A stretch of DNA of 16,556 nucleotides, from assembly GCA_002694345.1 (NCBI GenBank), contig NZLV01000031.1, positions 1 to 16,556 on the forward strand. The letters are read 5' to 3'. Both the position numbers and the translations under genes were made by a program. Of this stretch, positions 9,899-16,244 are shown piece by piece (the stretch's first letter is position 1; the number at the start of each line of letters is the position of its first letter). Below the pieces are notes generated by a model that worked only from the letters and a program-made list of their open reading frames with translations, searched no databases and was not told the DNA's origin. The DNA comes from Maricaulis sp. Lineage in GTDB: Bacteria > Pseudomonadota > Alphaproteobacteria > Caulobacterales > Maricaulaceae.

Positions 9899-10369
9899 TC
9901 AATCACGATGGTAAGGCGATCCCGCCAATATCGAGACGGCGCGATACAGTTGCTCGGCCAGCATCACCCGCACCAGCTTGTGTGGCCAGACAGCCGGTCC
10001 GAATGCCAGCATCAGGTCGGGCTGAGGCAGGGCACTGCGGTCGTGGCCGTCTGCGCCGCCAATACAGAACACCGCCTCGCGAGCCCCCTCATCCCGCCAG
10101 CGCTCGATCTGGCTGGCGAACTGACGTGAGGACAGGGCCTTTCCGCGCTCGTCCAGCAGGATCAGCTTGGCGCCCGGCTCCAGGGTCTGGGCCAAGGCAC
10201 GGCTTTCATCGCTGGATGTCTTGAGGGCGCGATTATCGATCTCGGTCTCGCTGAGCGGGCCAAGACCGATCGGGCGGCCGGTGGCGGTACAACGGTCGAT
10301 ATAGGTGTCGACAAGCTCGCGCTCCGGGCCGGATTTGATCCGGCTGAGCGCGGCGATACGCAGTTTCAC
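9899..10369 (-). CDS. rlmH: 23S rRNA (pseudouridine1915-N3)-methyltransferase
   Basis: RlmH uses S-adenosylmethionine to methylate pseudouridine 1915 in helix 69 of 23S rRNA, acting on assembled 70S ribosomes. The protein of 156 residues matches the family (155 in E. coli). It shows LDERGKALSS at 72-81, the knot motif CIGGADGHD at 102-110, and WPHKLVRVMLAEQLYRAVSIL followed by the C-terminal YHRD, all typical of the SPOUT fold. I chose GTG 10369 because the product then begins MKLRIAALSRIKSGPE, matching the family N-terminus. An open frame continues 41 codons upstream, but that part would overlap rsfS and has no family match. It lies 22 nt after rsfS. Confidence 0.96.
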   Translation of the reverse strand: MKLRIAALSRIKSGPERELVDTYIDRCTATGRPIGLGPLSETEIDNRALKTSSDESRALAQTLEPGAKLILLDERGKALSSRQFASQIERWRDEGAREAVFCIGGADGHDRSALPQPDLMLAFGPAVWPHKLVRVMLAEQLYRAVSILAGSPYHRD

Positions 10370-10391
10370 GAGGCAGGTCCGAAAGCCGGCG

Positions 10392-10844
10392 TCAGGACGC
10401 CGAGGCTTCCGGTTCGACCGACCACATCTTTTCCAGATTATAGAAGCTGCGAACTTCCGGACGGAACAGATGGACAATGACGTCGCCGGCATCGATCAGA
10501 ACCCAGTCACAGGTCTGCATGCCCTCGACGCGCGCCTTGCCGGACCCGTGGTCCTTGAGCTTGCGCACGAGGTGATCGGCCAGCGCGTTGACGTGCCGGG
10601 CCGACCGCCCGGAGGCGACGATCATGATATCGGTGACGGAAGATTTGCCGCGCAGATCAATCGCGACGATGTCTTCGGCCTTGTCGTCTTCCAGTGAATC
10701 GAGAACCAGGGTTTCCAGTTCCTCGACATGCGTATTGTCACCGGTGACGCGAACGGCGGCGGCCGACTCCTGCTCCTTGCGGGGCGATAATTCCGTAGAC
10801 AGGGCTGGTGTCCTCTCTGACATCCTGAACAACACGCCAGTCAT
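10392..10844 (-). CDS. rsfS: Ribosome silencing factor RsfS (Iojap family)
   Basis: RsfS binds L14 on the 50S subunit and blocks joining with 30S, lowering translation in poor conditions. The conserved domain spans residues 43-142 of 150, with DDKAEDIVAIDLRGKSS, TDIMIVASGRSARHV, VEGMQTCDWVLIDAGDV and VHLFRPEVRSFYNLEKMW. The first 40 residues are polar and not conserved. ATG 10844 and ATG 10823 (product starting MSERTPAL) are both possible; neither has a convincing ribosome binding site. The gene lies between nadD and rlmH, the order widely seen in bacteria. Confidence 0.96.
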   Translation of the reverse strand: MTGVLFRMSERTPALSTELSPRKEQESAAAVRVTGDNTHVEELETLVLDSLEDDKAEDIVAIDLRGKSSVTDIMIVASGRSARHVNALADHLVRKLKDHGSGKARVEGMQTCDWVLIDAGDVIVHLFRPEVRSFYNLEKMWSVEPEASAS

Positions 10845-10875
10845 AGCACGCTTTGCGTCTCGCGACGAGACGGGA

Positions 10876-11496
10876 TCAGCGGCTTTGCCGGCGGGCCCGG
10901 CGAATATCGGATGAGGCGTGCGGATGCAAGCGCGCGGTCAGATATGTCCAGGCCGGCGTGCCCTGGTCAGCCAGGGTTGCGGCCGCGCTTTCCGGGATCC
11001 GTGATCCAGCGAAATAGCGGGCGGCGGGGGAGAGGCGCGCGCGGACCGCATCAGTCGGGCGCGCAATCACGGCGACCGGACAGCTTGCAAACACGCCCTG
11101 CCAATGCGCCCATCGGTGGATGGAGGACAGATTGTCCGCTCCCATCAGCCAGACGAATTTCACGCCAGGCTTGCGGCTGCGCAGATGGTGCAGGAGGTCG
11201 ATCGTCTTGGTGGTACCGATCCGCGCTTCGATATCGGACACCACCATGCCGGGATCGCGGGCCAGATCGGCGACCATCGCCATGCGGTGGGTCAGATCAC
11301 TGGCTTGCCGGCTCTTGAGCGGGTTCTGCGGGGAGACCAGCCACCAGACGCGATCCAGCTGCAAACGTCGCATGGCGGTGCGGGCGGCATGCAGATGACC
11401 GGCATGTGGCGGGTCGAAGGTTCCGCCGAGCAGGCCGACGCGCATGCCCGGTGCCAGTGCTTCCGTTCGCAGGGCGGAGGAATGGAACTCAGTCAT
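10876..11496 (-). CDS. nadD: Nicotinate-nucleotide adenylyltransferase
   Basis: NadD joins nicotinate mononucleotide to ATP to give deamido-NAD in NAD biosynthesis. The 206-residue protein has the nucleotidyltransferase signature GGTFDPPHAGH at 24-34, SPQNPLK for substrate binding, FVWLMGADNL, and a C-terminal SSDIRRARR in place of the ISSTxIR motif, close to the end of the chain. I chose ATG 11496 because it forms an ATGACTGA overlap of 8 nt with the proB stop, a normal coupling; an ATG at 11517 would add seven residues without family support, and one at codon 18 is also possible. The serine-rich ISSTxIR variant and the very short tail after it are slightly unusual but seen, as far as I recall, in other alphaproteobacterial NadD proteins. 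Confidence 0.95.
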   Translation of the reverse strand: MTEFHSSALRTEALAPGMRVGLLGGTFDPPHAGHLHAARTAMRRLQLDRVWWLVSPQNPLKSRQASDLTHRMAMVADLARDPGMVVSDIEARIGTTKTIDLLHHLRSRKPGVKFVWLMGADNLSSIHRWAHWQGVFASCPVAVIARPTDAVRARLSPAARYFAGSRIPESAAATLADQGTPAWTYLTARLHPHASSDIRRARRQSR

Positions 11497-12598
11497 CCAG
11501 CACCAGATCATCGACATGGATCAGGGCGCTGGCGCGGCGATAGCCCAGACGGGATTCGATCTCCTCGGTCCGCGCGCCGGCGATGCGGGCCGCATCCTCA
11601 GCGGCATAGGCCGTCACGCCCCGGCCGATCGTCCGGCCCTGCGGATCGACGATGCGGATCGTGTCGCCGCGCTCGAACCGGCCGTCGACACCTGTCATGC
11701 CGACCGGGAGAAGGGATTTGCCTGATCGAAGCGCCCGAACGGCGCCGTCATCCACCTTCACGGCGGCATCCGGACTGACCGAGCCGGCGATCCAGGCCTT
11801 GCGGGCACTCGCTGATGAGCGGGCCGCATGGAACCAGGAACCGTGGGCGAAATCTTCCAGGCTGAGGACCGGCTTGGGAGCCAGTCCCAGGGCGATGGCC
11901 GTGGCGCAGCCGGATCGCGCGGCCAGTTCGGCGGCCAGGATCTTGGTGCGCATGCCGCCCGTGCCGACCGCCGCCGCTGTATTGGCCGACCCGGCCATGG
12001 CATGGATCCGGTCATCGATACGGGGAATGTCGGCAATGAAGCGTGCATCGGGATGCAGGCGCGGGTCTTGATCGTAGAGGCCGTCAATATCGGACAGGAG
12101 GATCAGAAGGTCCGCCCCGATCAGCTGCGCGACGCGGGCGGCCAGACGGTCATTGTCGCCATAGCGGATCTCGTCCGTGGCGATCGTGTCGTTCTCGTTG
12201 ACGATCGCGATGGCGCCCAGCTCGGCCAGGGTCTGCAGTGTGGCACGGGCATTCAGCCAGGAACGGCGGTTCTCCGTGACGTCCAGGGTCAGCAGCGCCT
12301 GCGCGGTGACAAGGCCGTGCGGCTCGAAGGCGGCCTCCCACGCAGCGGCAAGGCGTGGCTGTCCTGCCGCCGCCGCGGCCTGTTTCTGTTCCAGACTGAG
12401 CACAGGCTGGTCGAGCCCGAGCCGGTCGCGGCCTAGCGCCACGGCACCGGACGATACCAGCACGATATTGACGCCCGCCTCACGGAGCCGGGCAATGTCC
12501 GAGGCAATCGCCGACAGAACTTCCGGCCCGGCCTGTACCAGCGCCGAGCCCGCCTTGATCACAATGGATGTCAGCGAGGCCAGGGCGGGGCGTGTCAC
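11489..12598 (-). CDS. proB: Glutamate 5-kinase
   Basis: ProB phosphorylates glutamate at the gamma carboxyl, the first step of proline synthesis. The protein of 369 residues has the amino-acid kinase domain at about 8-255, with IVIKAGSAL at 12-20, VSSGAVALG at 48-56, NENDTI at 134-139, the GDNDRLAA turn at 147-154, SDIDGLYDQDP at 169-179 and GTGGMRTK at 212-219. A PUA domain follows at about 278-358. I chose GTG 12598, which overlaps the obgE stop in the four bases GTGA; the frame is open further upstream but that part is the shadow of obgE. The proA partner, which follows proB in many alphaproteobacteria, is not here: nadD comes next. Confidence 0.97.
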   Translation of the reverse strand: MTRPALASLTSIVIKAGSALVQAGPEVLSAIASDIARLREAGVNIVLVSSGAVALGRDRLGLDQPVLSLEQKQAAAAAGQPRLAAAWEAAFEPHGLVTAQALLTLDVTENRRSWLNARATLQTLAELGAIAIVNENDTIATDEIRYGDNDRLAARVAQLIGADLLILLSDIDGLYDQDPRLHPDARFIADIPRIDDRIHAMAGSANTAAAVGTGGMRTKILAAELAARSGCATAIALGLAPKPVLSLEDFAHGSWFHAARSSASARKAWIAGSVSPDAAVKVDDGAVRALRSGKSLLPVGMTGVDGRFERGDTIRIVDPQGRTIGRGVTAYAAEDAARIAGARTEEIESRLGYRRASALIHVDDLVLDD

Positions 12599-13641
12599 GG
12601 GGCCCAGCCGCCGTCTTCCTCGGCCTGCGCGGCGGCTTTCTCCTCGGCGCGGCCCTCCAGCACGACGTCCCAGGCCTCCCGGCACAGATCCTTGATCCCA
12701 TCGCCCGACACACCGGAAAGGAGGCGTACCGGTTTGCCTGACGCGGCTTCCAGAGCGGCCTTCTTCTCGGCGATGTCGTCCTGCGTCATCGCGTCGGTCT
12801 TGTTGAGGGCCAGGATCTCGGTCTTTTCGTCCAGCCCGGCGCCATAGGCTTCCAGCTCCGTACGGACCGTGCGGTAGGCGTCGGCGACATCCTCCTGCGT
12901 TCCGTCCACGAGGTGGATCAGCGAGGCACAGCGTTCGACATGGCCTAGGAAACGGTCGCCGATCCCGGCGCCTTCATGGGCGCCCTCGATGAGGCCGGGA
13001 ATGTCGGCCACTATGAAGCGAGAGCCCGGGCCCAGATCAACCACACCCAGATTGGGATAGAGCGTGGTGAAGGGATAGGCGGCGATTTTCGGATGGGCCC
13101 GCGATACGACGGACAGGAAGGTCGACTTGCCGGCATTGGGAAGACCGACCAGGCCGACATCCGCGATCAGCTTGAGGCGCAGCCAGATCCAGCGCTCCTC
13201 GCCCGGGAAGCCGGGCGTTGATTTGCGCGGGGCCTGGTTGGTCGAGGATTTGTAGCGGGTATTGCCCTTGCCGCCATCGCCGCCGCGCGCCAGCAGGACG
13301 CGCTGGCCGATCTCGGTCATGTCGGCGAGGACTTCTTCCTTGTCCTCGTCCAGGATCTGCGTGCCGGCCGGCACCAGCAGGACCACGTCCTCGCCACCGG
13401 CACCGGTGCGGTTCTGGCCCATGCCGTGATGGCCCGTCTGGGCCTTGAAATGCTGCTTGTAGCGATAGTCGATCAGCGTGTTGAGGCCTTCCACAGCCTC
13501 CACCCAGACATCGCCGCCCTTGCCGCCATCGCCGCCATCGGGACCGCCATATTCCACATAGGCCTCACGCCGGAAGGAGACGCAGCCGCCTCCTCCGTTT
13601 CCGGAGCGGACATAGACTTTGGCCTGGTCGAGAAATTTCAT
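12595..13641 (-). CDS. obgE: GTPase ObgE/CgtA, 50S assembly factor
   Basis: Obg is an essential GTPase that binds the 50S subunit late in assembly and is linked to stress and cell-cycle control; in Caulobacter it is called CgtA. The 348-residue protein begins with the glycine-rich Obg fold (1-158; SGNGGGGCVSFRREAYVEYG, then GGDGGKGNTRYK). The G domain carries G1 GLPNAGKS at 166-173, PFTT at 190-193, G3 DIPG at 213-216, G4 NKTD at 280-283 and a G5-like SGVSGDG. The tail after the G domain is short, alanine- and glutamate-rich, and ends WAP. Its stop overlaps the proB start. The gap of 104 nt to the upstream GNAT gene may hold its own promoter. Confidence 0.98.
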   Translation of the reverse strand: MKFLDQAKVYVRSGNGGGGCVSFRREAYVEYGGPDGGDGGKGGDVWVEAVEGLNTLIDYRYKQHFKAQTGHHGMGQNRTGAGGEDVVLLVPAGTQILDEDKEEVLADMTEIGQRVLLARGGDGGKGNTRYKSSTNQAPRKSTPGFPGEERWIWLRLKLIADVGLVGLPNAGKSTFLSVVSRAHPKIAAYPFTTLYPNLGVVDLGPGSRFIVADIPGLIEGAHEGAGIGDRFLGHVERCASLIHLVDGTQEDVADAYRTVRTELEAYGAGLDEKTEILALNKTDAMTQDDIAEKKAALEAASGKPVRLLSGVSGDGIKDLCREAWDVVLEGRAEEKAAAQAEEDGGWAP

Positions 13642-13678
13642 CGGTACGGTCTTTTCAAAAGGCGAGCGTCAAGAAGCG

Positions 13679-13692
13679 CCTGTCTATACAGG
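13679..13692. promoter_or_regulatory. Possible -10 element inside a short palindrome upstream of obgE
   Basis: The gap between the GNAT gene and obgE contains CCTGT-N4-ACAGG, a perfect 5-bp inverted repeat. On the - strand its centre reads TATAGA, a plausible -10 about 40 nt before the obgE start. No good -35 lies 16-18 nt further upstream (best is CTGAAC, three of six). A dyad over a -10 would be a natural repressor site, but this is inference from a short motif. Confidence 0.25.
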
Positions 13693-13745
13693 CAATGGTG
13701 CCAAAGTTCAGCGGGTTTGTTCTGCAGCTTGGCGGTAACGCGGGT

Positions 13746-14270
13746 CTAGGCCCCGCTCCACACCATGTCCAGACAGCGCGTCGACCCCATGCGGGCCATA
13801 GAGAAGTGCTGTCCGGTTTTGCCGGTATAGGAGAAGCCCAGCTTTTCCAGAACGCGCCCGGAGGCCGGATTGTCGTCGGCATGAGCGGCGGTGAGCGTGG
13901 TGGCCCCGAGGGTCTTCGTGCCCAGATCGACCAGGGCCTGGCCGATCTCGGTTGCGAAACCCTTGCCCCACCAGGGACGGCCGATCCAGTAGCCGATCTC
14001 CCATTGCGACGACGGAGTGCGTTTGAATACGCCGCCTCCGCCGATCACCTGGCCATCATGCTCCACGGTCAAAGACTGGTTGCCCTTCGGTTTCCAGCCT
14101 GCCCGCGTGATGAGAACCCACATCTCCGCACCCAGTCGGGGATAGGGGTGGGGAATGCGGGCCGTGTTCTTGGCCACGTCATAATCACCGCAATACAGGG
14201 CGACGGCCGGGGCATCGTCCATGTCCGGCAGGCGCAACAGGCAACGTTCAGTCTCGATCCGGGGACCCAT
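13746..14270 (-). CDS. GNAT-family N-acetyltransferase (RimJ/RimL-like)
   Basis: RimJ/RimL-type GNAT enzymes transfer acetyl from acetyl-CoA to an amino group of a protein or small molecule; the substrate here cannot be read from the sequence. The 174-residue protein begins TERCLLRLPDMDDA, typical of Acetyltransf_3. It has IGGGGVFKR at 76-84, EIGYWIGRPWWGKGFATE at 91-108 containing the acetyl-CoA pyrophosphate-binding loop, and the closing NPASGRVLEKLGFSYTG at 134-150. I chose ATG 14270 because AAGGAG lies seven bases upstream; an ATG 25 codons earlier would run into the terminator hairpin. GNAT genes between rpmA and obgE are common in alphaproteobacteria. With only 29 nt between the hairpin and this ATG, expression probably relies on read-through from rpmA. 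Confidence 0.92.
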   Translation of the reverse strand: MGPRIETERCLLRLPDMDDAPAVALYCGDYDVAKNTARIPHPYPRLGAEMWVLITRAGWKPKGNQSLTVEHDGQVIGGGGVFKRTPSSQWEIGYWIGRPWWGKGFATEIGQALVDLGTKTLGATTLTAAHADDNPASGRVLEKLGFSYTGKTGQHFSMARMGSTRCLDMVWSGA

Positions 14271-14299
14271 GGTCCGCTCCTTCGGGGAGAAGGCATAGA

Positions 14300-14331
14300 A
14301 AAAGGGGAGGCGGTGGCCCGTCTCCCCTTTT
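14300..14331 (-). terminator. Intrinsic terminator downstream of rpmA
   Basis: A stem of 14 positions (14300-14313 with 14318-14331) closes a 4-nt loop. Thirteen positions pair by Watson-Crick; the remaining one is G-T on the + strand and A-C on the - strand. The stem has a GGGGAG core, and A-runs and T-runs flank it, so on the - strand it ends in a run of five T. It is placed 61 nt after the rpmA stop and just before the GNAT gene, so it would end or attenuate the rplU-rpmA transcript. Confidence 0.85.
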
Positions 14332-14391
14332 CGTGCATCTTGCACATCCGGACCCCGCTAGGCGGACAGTCCGGCTATGTCATGGACTGCC

Positions 14392-14661
14392 CTATTCGGC
14401 TGCGTCGGCAATCGGTTCAACCGATACGAAAGCCTTGCCGCCAGATTTCTTGGCAAACTTCACGCGGCCTTCGGTAAGGGCGAAAAGGGTGTGGTCCTTG
14501 CCCATGCCGACATTGGCACCCGGGTTCACCTTGGTGCCGCGCTGACGCACGATGATGTTGCCCGGAATAACCGTCTGGCCGCCGAACTTCTTGACGCCAA
14601 GGCGCCGGCCTTCTGAGTCGCGACCGTTACGGGATGAGCCGCCTGCTTTTTTGTGAGCCAT
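14392..14661 (-). CDS. rpmA: 50S ribosomal protein L27
   Basis: L27 reaches with its N-terminus to the peptidyl-transferase centre of the 50S subunit. The 89-residue protein has the canonical start MAHKKAGGSSRNGRDS and the conserved RRLGVKKFGGQ, GNIIVRQRGTK and GANVGMGKDHTLFAL. There is no N-terminal extension of the kind that is cleaved in Firmicutes. GGAGGG, directly after the rplU stop and about nine bases before the ATG, is an excellent ribosome binding site. It follows rplU by 16 nt and ends the r-protein pair ahead of the terminator. Confidence 0.99.
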   Translation of the reverse strand: MAHKKAGGSSRNGRDSEGRRLGVKKFGGQTVIPGNIIVRQRGTKVNPGANVGMGKDHTLFALTEGRVKFAKKSGGKAFVSVEPIADAAE

Positions 14662-14677
14662 GAGTTAAGCCCTCCGA

Positions 14678-15349
14678 TTACGACGCCAGCGCTTTCGCGG
14701 CGTTGATCCAGTCGCCCTTCTCGGCTTTCGCCTTGAGACCGGTGATGGTCTCGGAGAGGGCCTCCATGTCAGCATCGGTCCACGCCGCGATCTGGGCGTA
14801 GGAGGTGATGCCGGCTTCGTTCAGCTTGGTGGCCAGCGCCGGGCCAACGCCCGTCAGCTGGGTCAGGTCGTCATTCGCGGCGGCCTTCGGGGCAGCAGCC
14901 TTCTTCGGCGCAGCAGCCTTGGCCTCGGCCTTCGGAGCCGCGGCCTTCTTGGCCGGAGCCTTGGCTTCCTTCTTCGGGGCGGCTTCGGTCTTCGGCGCAG
15001 CCGTCGTCGACTTCAGGGCCGTTTTGGCCTTGGCACCCGGTGCCACAATTTCCGCGATGCGAACCAGAGAGCCCCACTGACGGTGGCCTTTGGTGCGGCG
15101 GTAGTTCTGGCGGCGGCGCTTCTTGAAGACGATGACCTTCTTGGCGCGGTTGGTGTCGATCAGCTCGCCGATCACCTGGGCGCCGTCAACGACCGGGGAA
15201 CCGACCGTGACGCCGGCGTCAGAGCCGAGCATGAGGACATCGCCGAGCGCCAGCGTATCGCCGGGCGCACCGTCGAGCTTTTCAATCCGAATTTCGTCGC
15301 CAGCGGCTACGCGGTACTGCTTGCCGCCGGTCTTGATCACTGCAAACAT
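14678..15349 (-). CDS. rplU: 50S ribosomal protein L21 with C-terminal helix-hairpin-helix extension
   Basis: L21 is an early-binding 23S rRNA protein of the 50S subunit. The first ~103 residues are ordinary L21: MFAVIKTGGKQYRVAAGD, KKVIVFKKRRRQNYRRTKGHRQ. The chain is 223 residues, about twice the usual length. Residues 104-158 are a low-complexity linker of Ala, Lys, Pro and Glu with repeated AAPK units. Residues 160-221 form a helix-hairpin-helix domain beginning DLTQLTGVGPALATKLNEAG and continuing ITSYAQIAAWTDADMEAL. Similar tails are known on L21 and other proteins in alphaproteobacteria; the role is unclear, with nucleic-acid binding a reasonable guess. I chose ATG 15349 (AAGGA upstream); an open frame reaches 24 codons further but that part is leader sequence. 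Confidence 0.97.
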   Translation of the reverse strand: MFAVIKTGGKQYRVAAGDEIRIEKLDGAPGDTLALGDVLMLGSDAGVTVGSPVVDGAQVIGELIDTNRAKKVIVFKKRRRQNYRRTKGHRQWGSLVRIAEIVAPGAKAKTALKSTTAAPKTEAAPKKEAKAPAKKAAAPKAEAKAAAPKKAAAPKAAANDDLTQLTGVGPALATKLNEAGITSYAQIAAWTDADMEALSETITGLKAKAEKGDWINAAKALAS

Positions 15350-15418
15350 GATCGTCCGATCCTTTGTTTCGATCCCGTCCAGCCCTTGTTTTACAGGCTT
15401 GGCGAGGTCCTTTTTCTT

Positions 15419-15438
15419 CACTCCGTATGCCCGGAGCG
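15419..15438 (-). other. Hairpin in the rplU 5' leader
   Basis: The leader from the predicted transcription start (about 15484) to the rplU ATG is about 135 nt. On the - strand CGCTCCG and CGGAGTG can pair over seven positions (one G-U) around a 6-nt loop. An A-rich run follows, not a T-run, so this is not a terminator. A leader of this size before ribosomal protein genes can carry autoregulation, but I cannot match it to a known r-protein leader family. Confidence 0.35.
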
Positions 15439-15490
15439 TTGTTCATCATTTATGGGCCCGAGCGGACTGGCCGCGCGAGCAGGAGCGGGC

Positions 15491-15518
15491 GTTATACGCA
15501 TGCGCGGGCCAGAGTCAA
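15491..15518 (-). promoter_or_regulatory. Sigma70-type promoter for rplU-rpmA
   Basis: Read on the - strand, TTGACT (15518-15513) and TATAAC (15496-15491) stand 16 nt apart, each matching five of six consensus bases. The implied transcription start is near 15484, about 135 nt before rplU. This is the best promoter match in the window and fits the strong expression needed for r-proteins. It is back-to-back with the tRNA gene on the other strand. Confidence 0.75.
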
Positions 15519-15573
15519 TGAAATCGGCAGTGTGGACGGGGCATCAAGTGCAGAAACGGACAGCGTTCGCCTC

Positions 15574-15602
15574 TTGATTTTGTCGCGGGCCTCGGCCAAA
15601 AC
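15574..15602 (+). promoter_or_regulatory. Candidate promoter for tRNA-Ser
   Basis: TTGATT (15574-15579) and CAAAAC (15597-15602) are 17 nt apart, ending 14 nt before the mature tRNA. The -35 is fair and the -10 weak. The GC-rich stretch between the -10 and the tRNA resembles the discriminator of stringently controlled stable-RNA promoters. The position argues for it more than the motif does. Confidence 0.35.
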
Positions 15603-15616
15603 CCCCGCTCCCGTGC

Positions 15617-15708
<92 letters not shown>

Positions 15709-15749
15709 TGTCTTCTTGAAACAATTAGATAAAAAGGCGCCGCACAATT

Positions 15750-15781
15750 CCCGCGGCGTTTCCGCGCCTTCGCGGGTTTTT
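15750..15781 (+). terminator. Probable terminator after tRNA-Ser
   Basis: CCCGCG (15750-15755) pairs with CGCGGG (15771-15776), followed by five T. The loop is 15 nt, and competing smaller pairings exist nearby (CGCGG with CCGCG, CGCCGC with GCGGCG), so the exact fold is uncertain. The distance of about 45 nt from the tRNA end is right for a terminator. Confidence 0.65.
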
Positions 15782-15872
15782 CCCTGTGCTCAGACCGTGA
15801 CGTATCGGCGCTGAGGCCGCAATCTGGCGCGCCGGTCTCAGTTTGGGGTTTCGGGCAGATCGAGTAGGGCGG

Positions 15873-15902
15873 TTTCCCTGTTTCTCTCAAATCGCAGGGA
15901 AA
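15873..15902. repeat. Perfect 8-bp inverted repeat
   Basis: TTTCCCTG (15873-15880) and CAGGGAAA (15895-15902) are exact reverse complements with a 14-nt spacer. Neither strand has a T-run after it, so it is not an intrinsic terminator. It lies in the gene-poor region. Confidence 0.5.
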
Positions 15903-15912
15903 ATGGCGCGAA

Positions 15913-15990
15913 ATCGGCCTCAATGCCGACTTCGAGCCAGATTTAATCGCGTCAATTCAGTGGGTTGTGTCGGAATTCCCTGAGGCCGAT
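15913..15990. repeat. Perfect 10-bp inverted repeat with 58-nt spacer, third copy of the core nearby
   Basis: ATCGGCCTCA (15913-15922) and TGAGGCCGAT (15981-15990) are exact reverse complements. The core TGAGGCCG occurs a third time at 15812-15819 in direct orientation. Three copies of an 8-mer in about 180 nt is more than expected by chance, which suggests a binding site array or a structured RNA; the sample is small. Confidence 0.45.
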
Positions 15991-16244
15991 AACAGGAAAT
16001 TGGCAGTATGTGGAATGCGGTTGGTGGACCGAAAGTTCGCATACGGCCAACACCTCTGACACTGCTCGGCTTCGGTTTGACCGCGCTGCTTGGTGGGTCT
16101 GCATTGCGAGGCGGCTTTGCGACGCGAAGATATTCCGCTAAGTTGCTGTTTATATGGAGAGTGGGGGGCGATGTGTTATCCACGACACGCGCGCGGGGTT
16201 TCGTATATTTATTATTCAGAGTTTGTAGAAACTTAGGTTTGCGG

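Larger units (their letters stand above)
15782..16244. other. Gene-poor, more A/T-rich intergenic region
   Basis: These roughly 460 nt lie between the tRNA terminator and the likely start of the last gene. The base composition is visibly more A/T-rich than in the neighbouring genes, especially around 16130-16160 and 16200-16235. No reading frame here has a family match or biased codon use. It contains two inverted repeats, three copies of TGAGGCCG in mixed orientation and a near-consensus DnaA-box 9-mer. It may hold the promoter and leader of the last gene or an unknown RNA. Confidence 0.6.

Noticed and set aside
15920..16183. 87-codon - strand frame in the gene-poor region
   Set aside because: GTG start without a ribosome binding site, no family pattern, and it crosses the inverted repeat arm; most likely chance.
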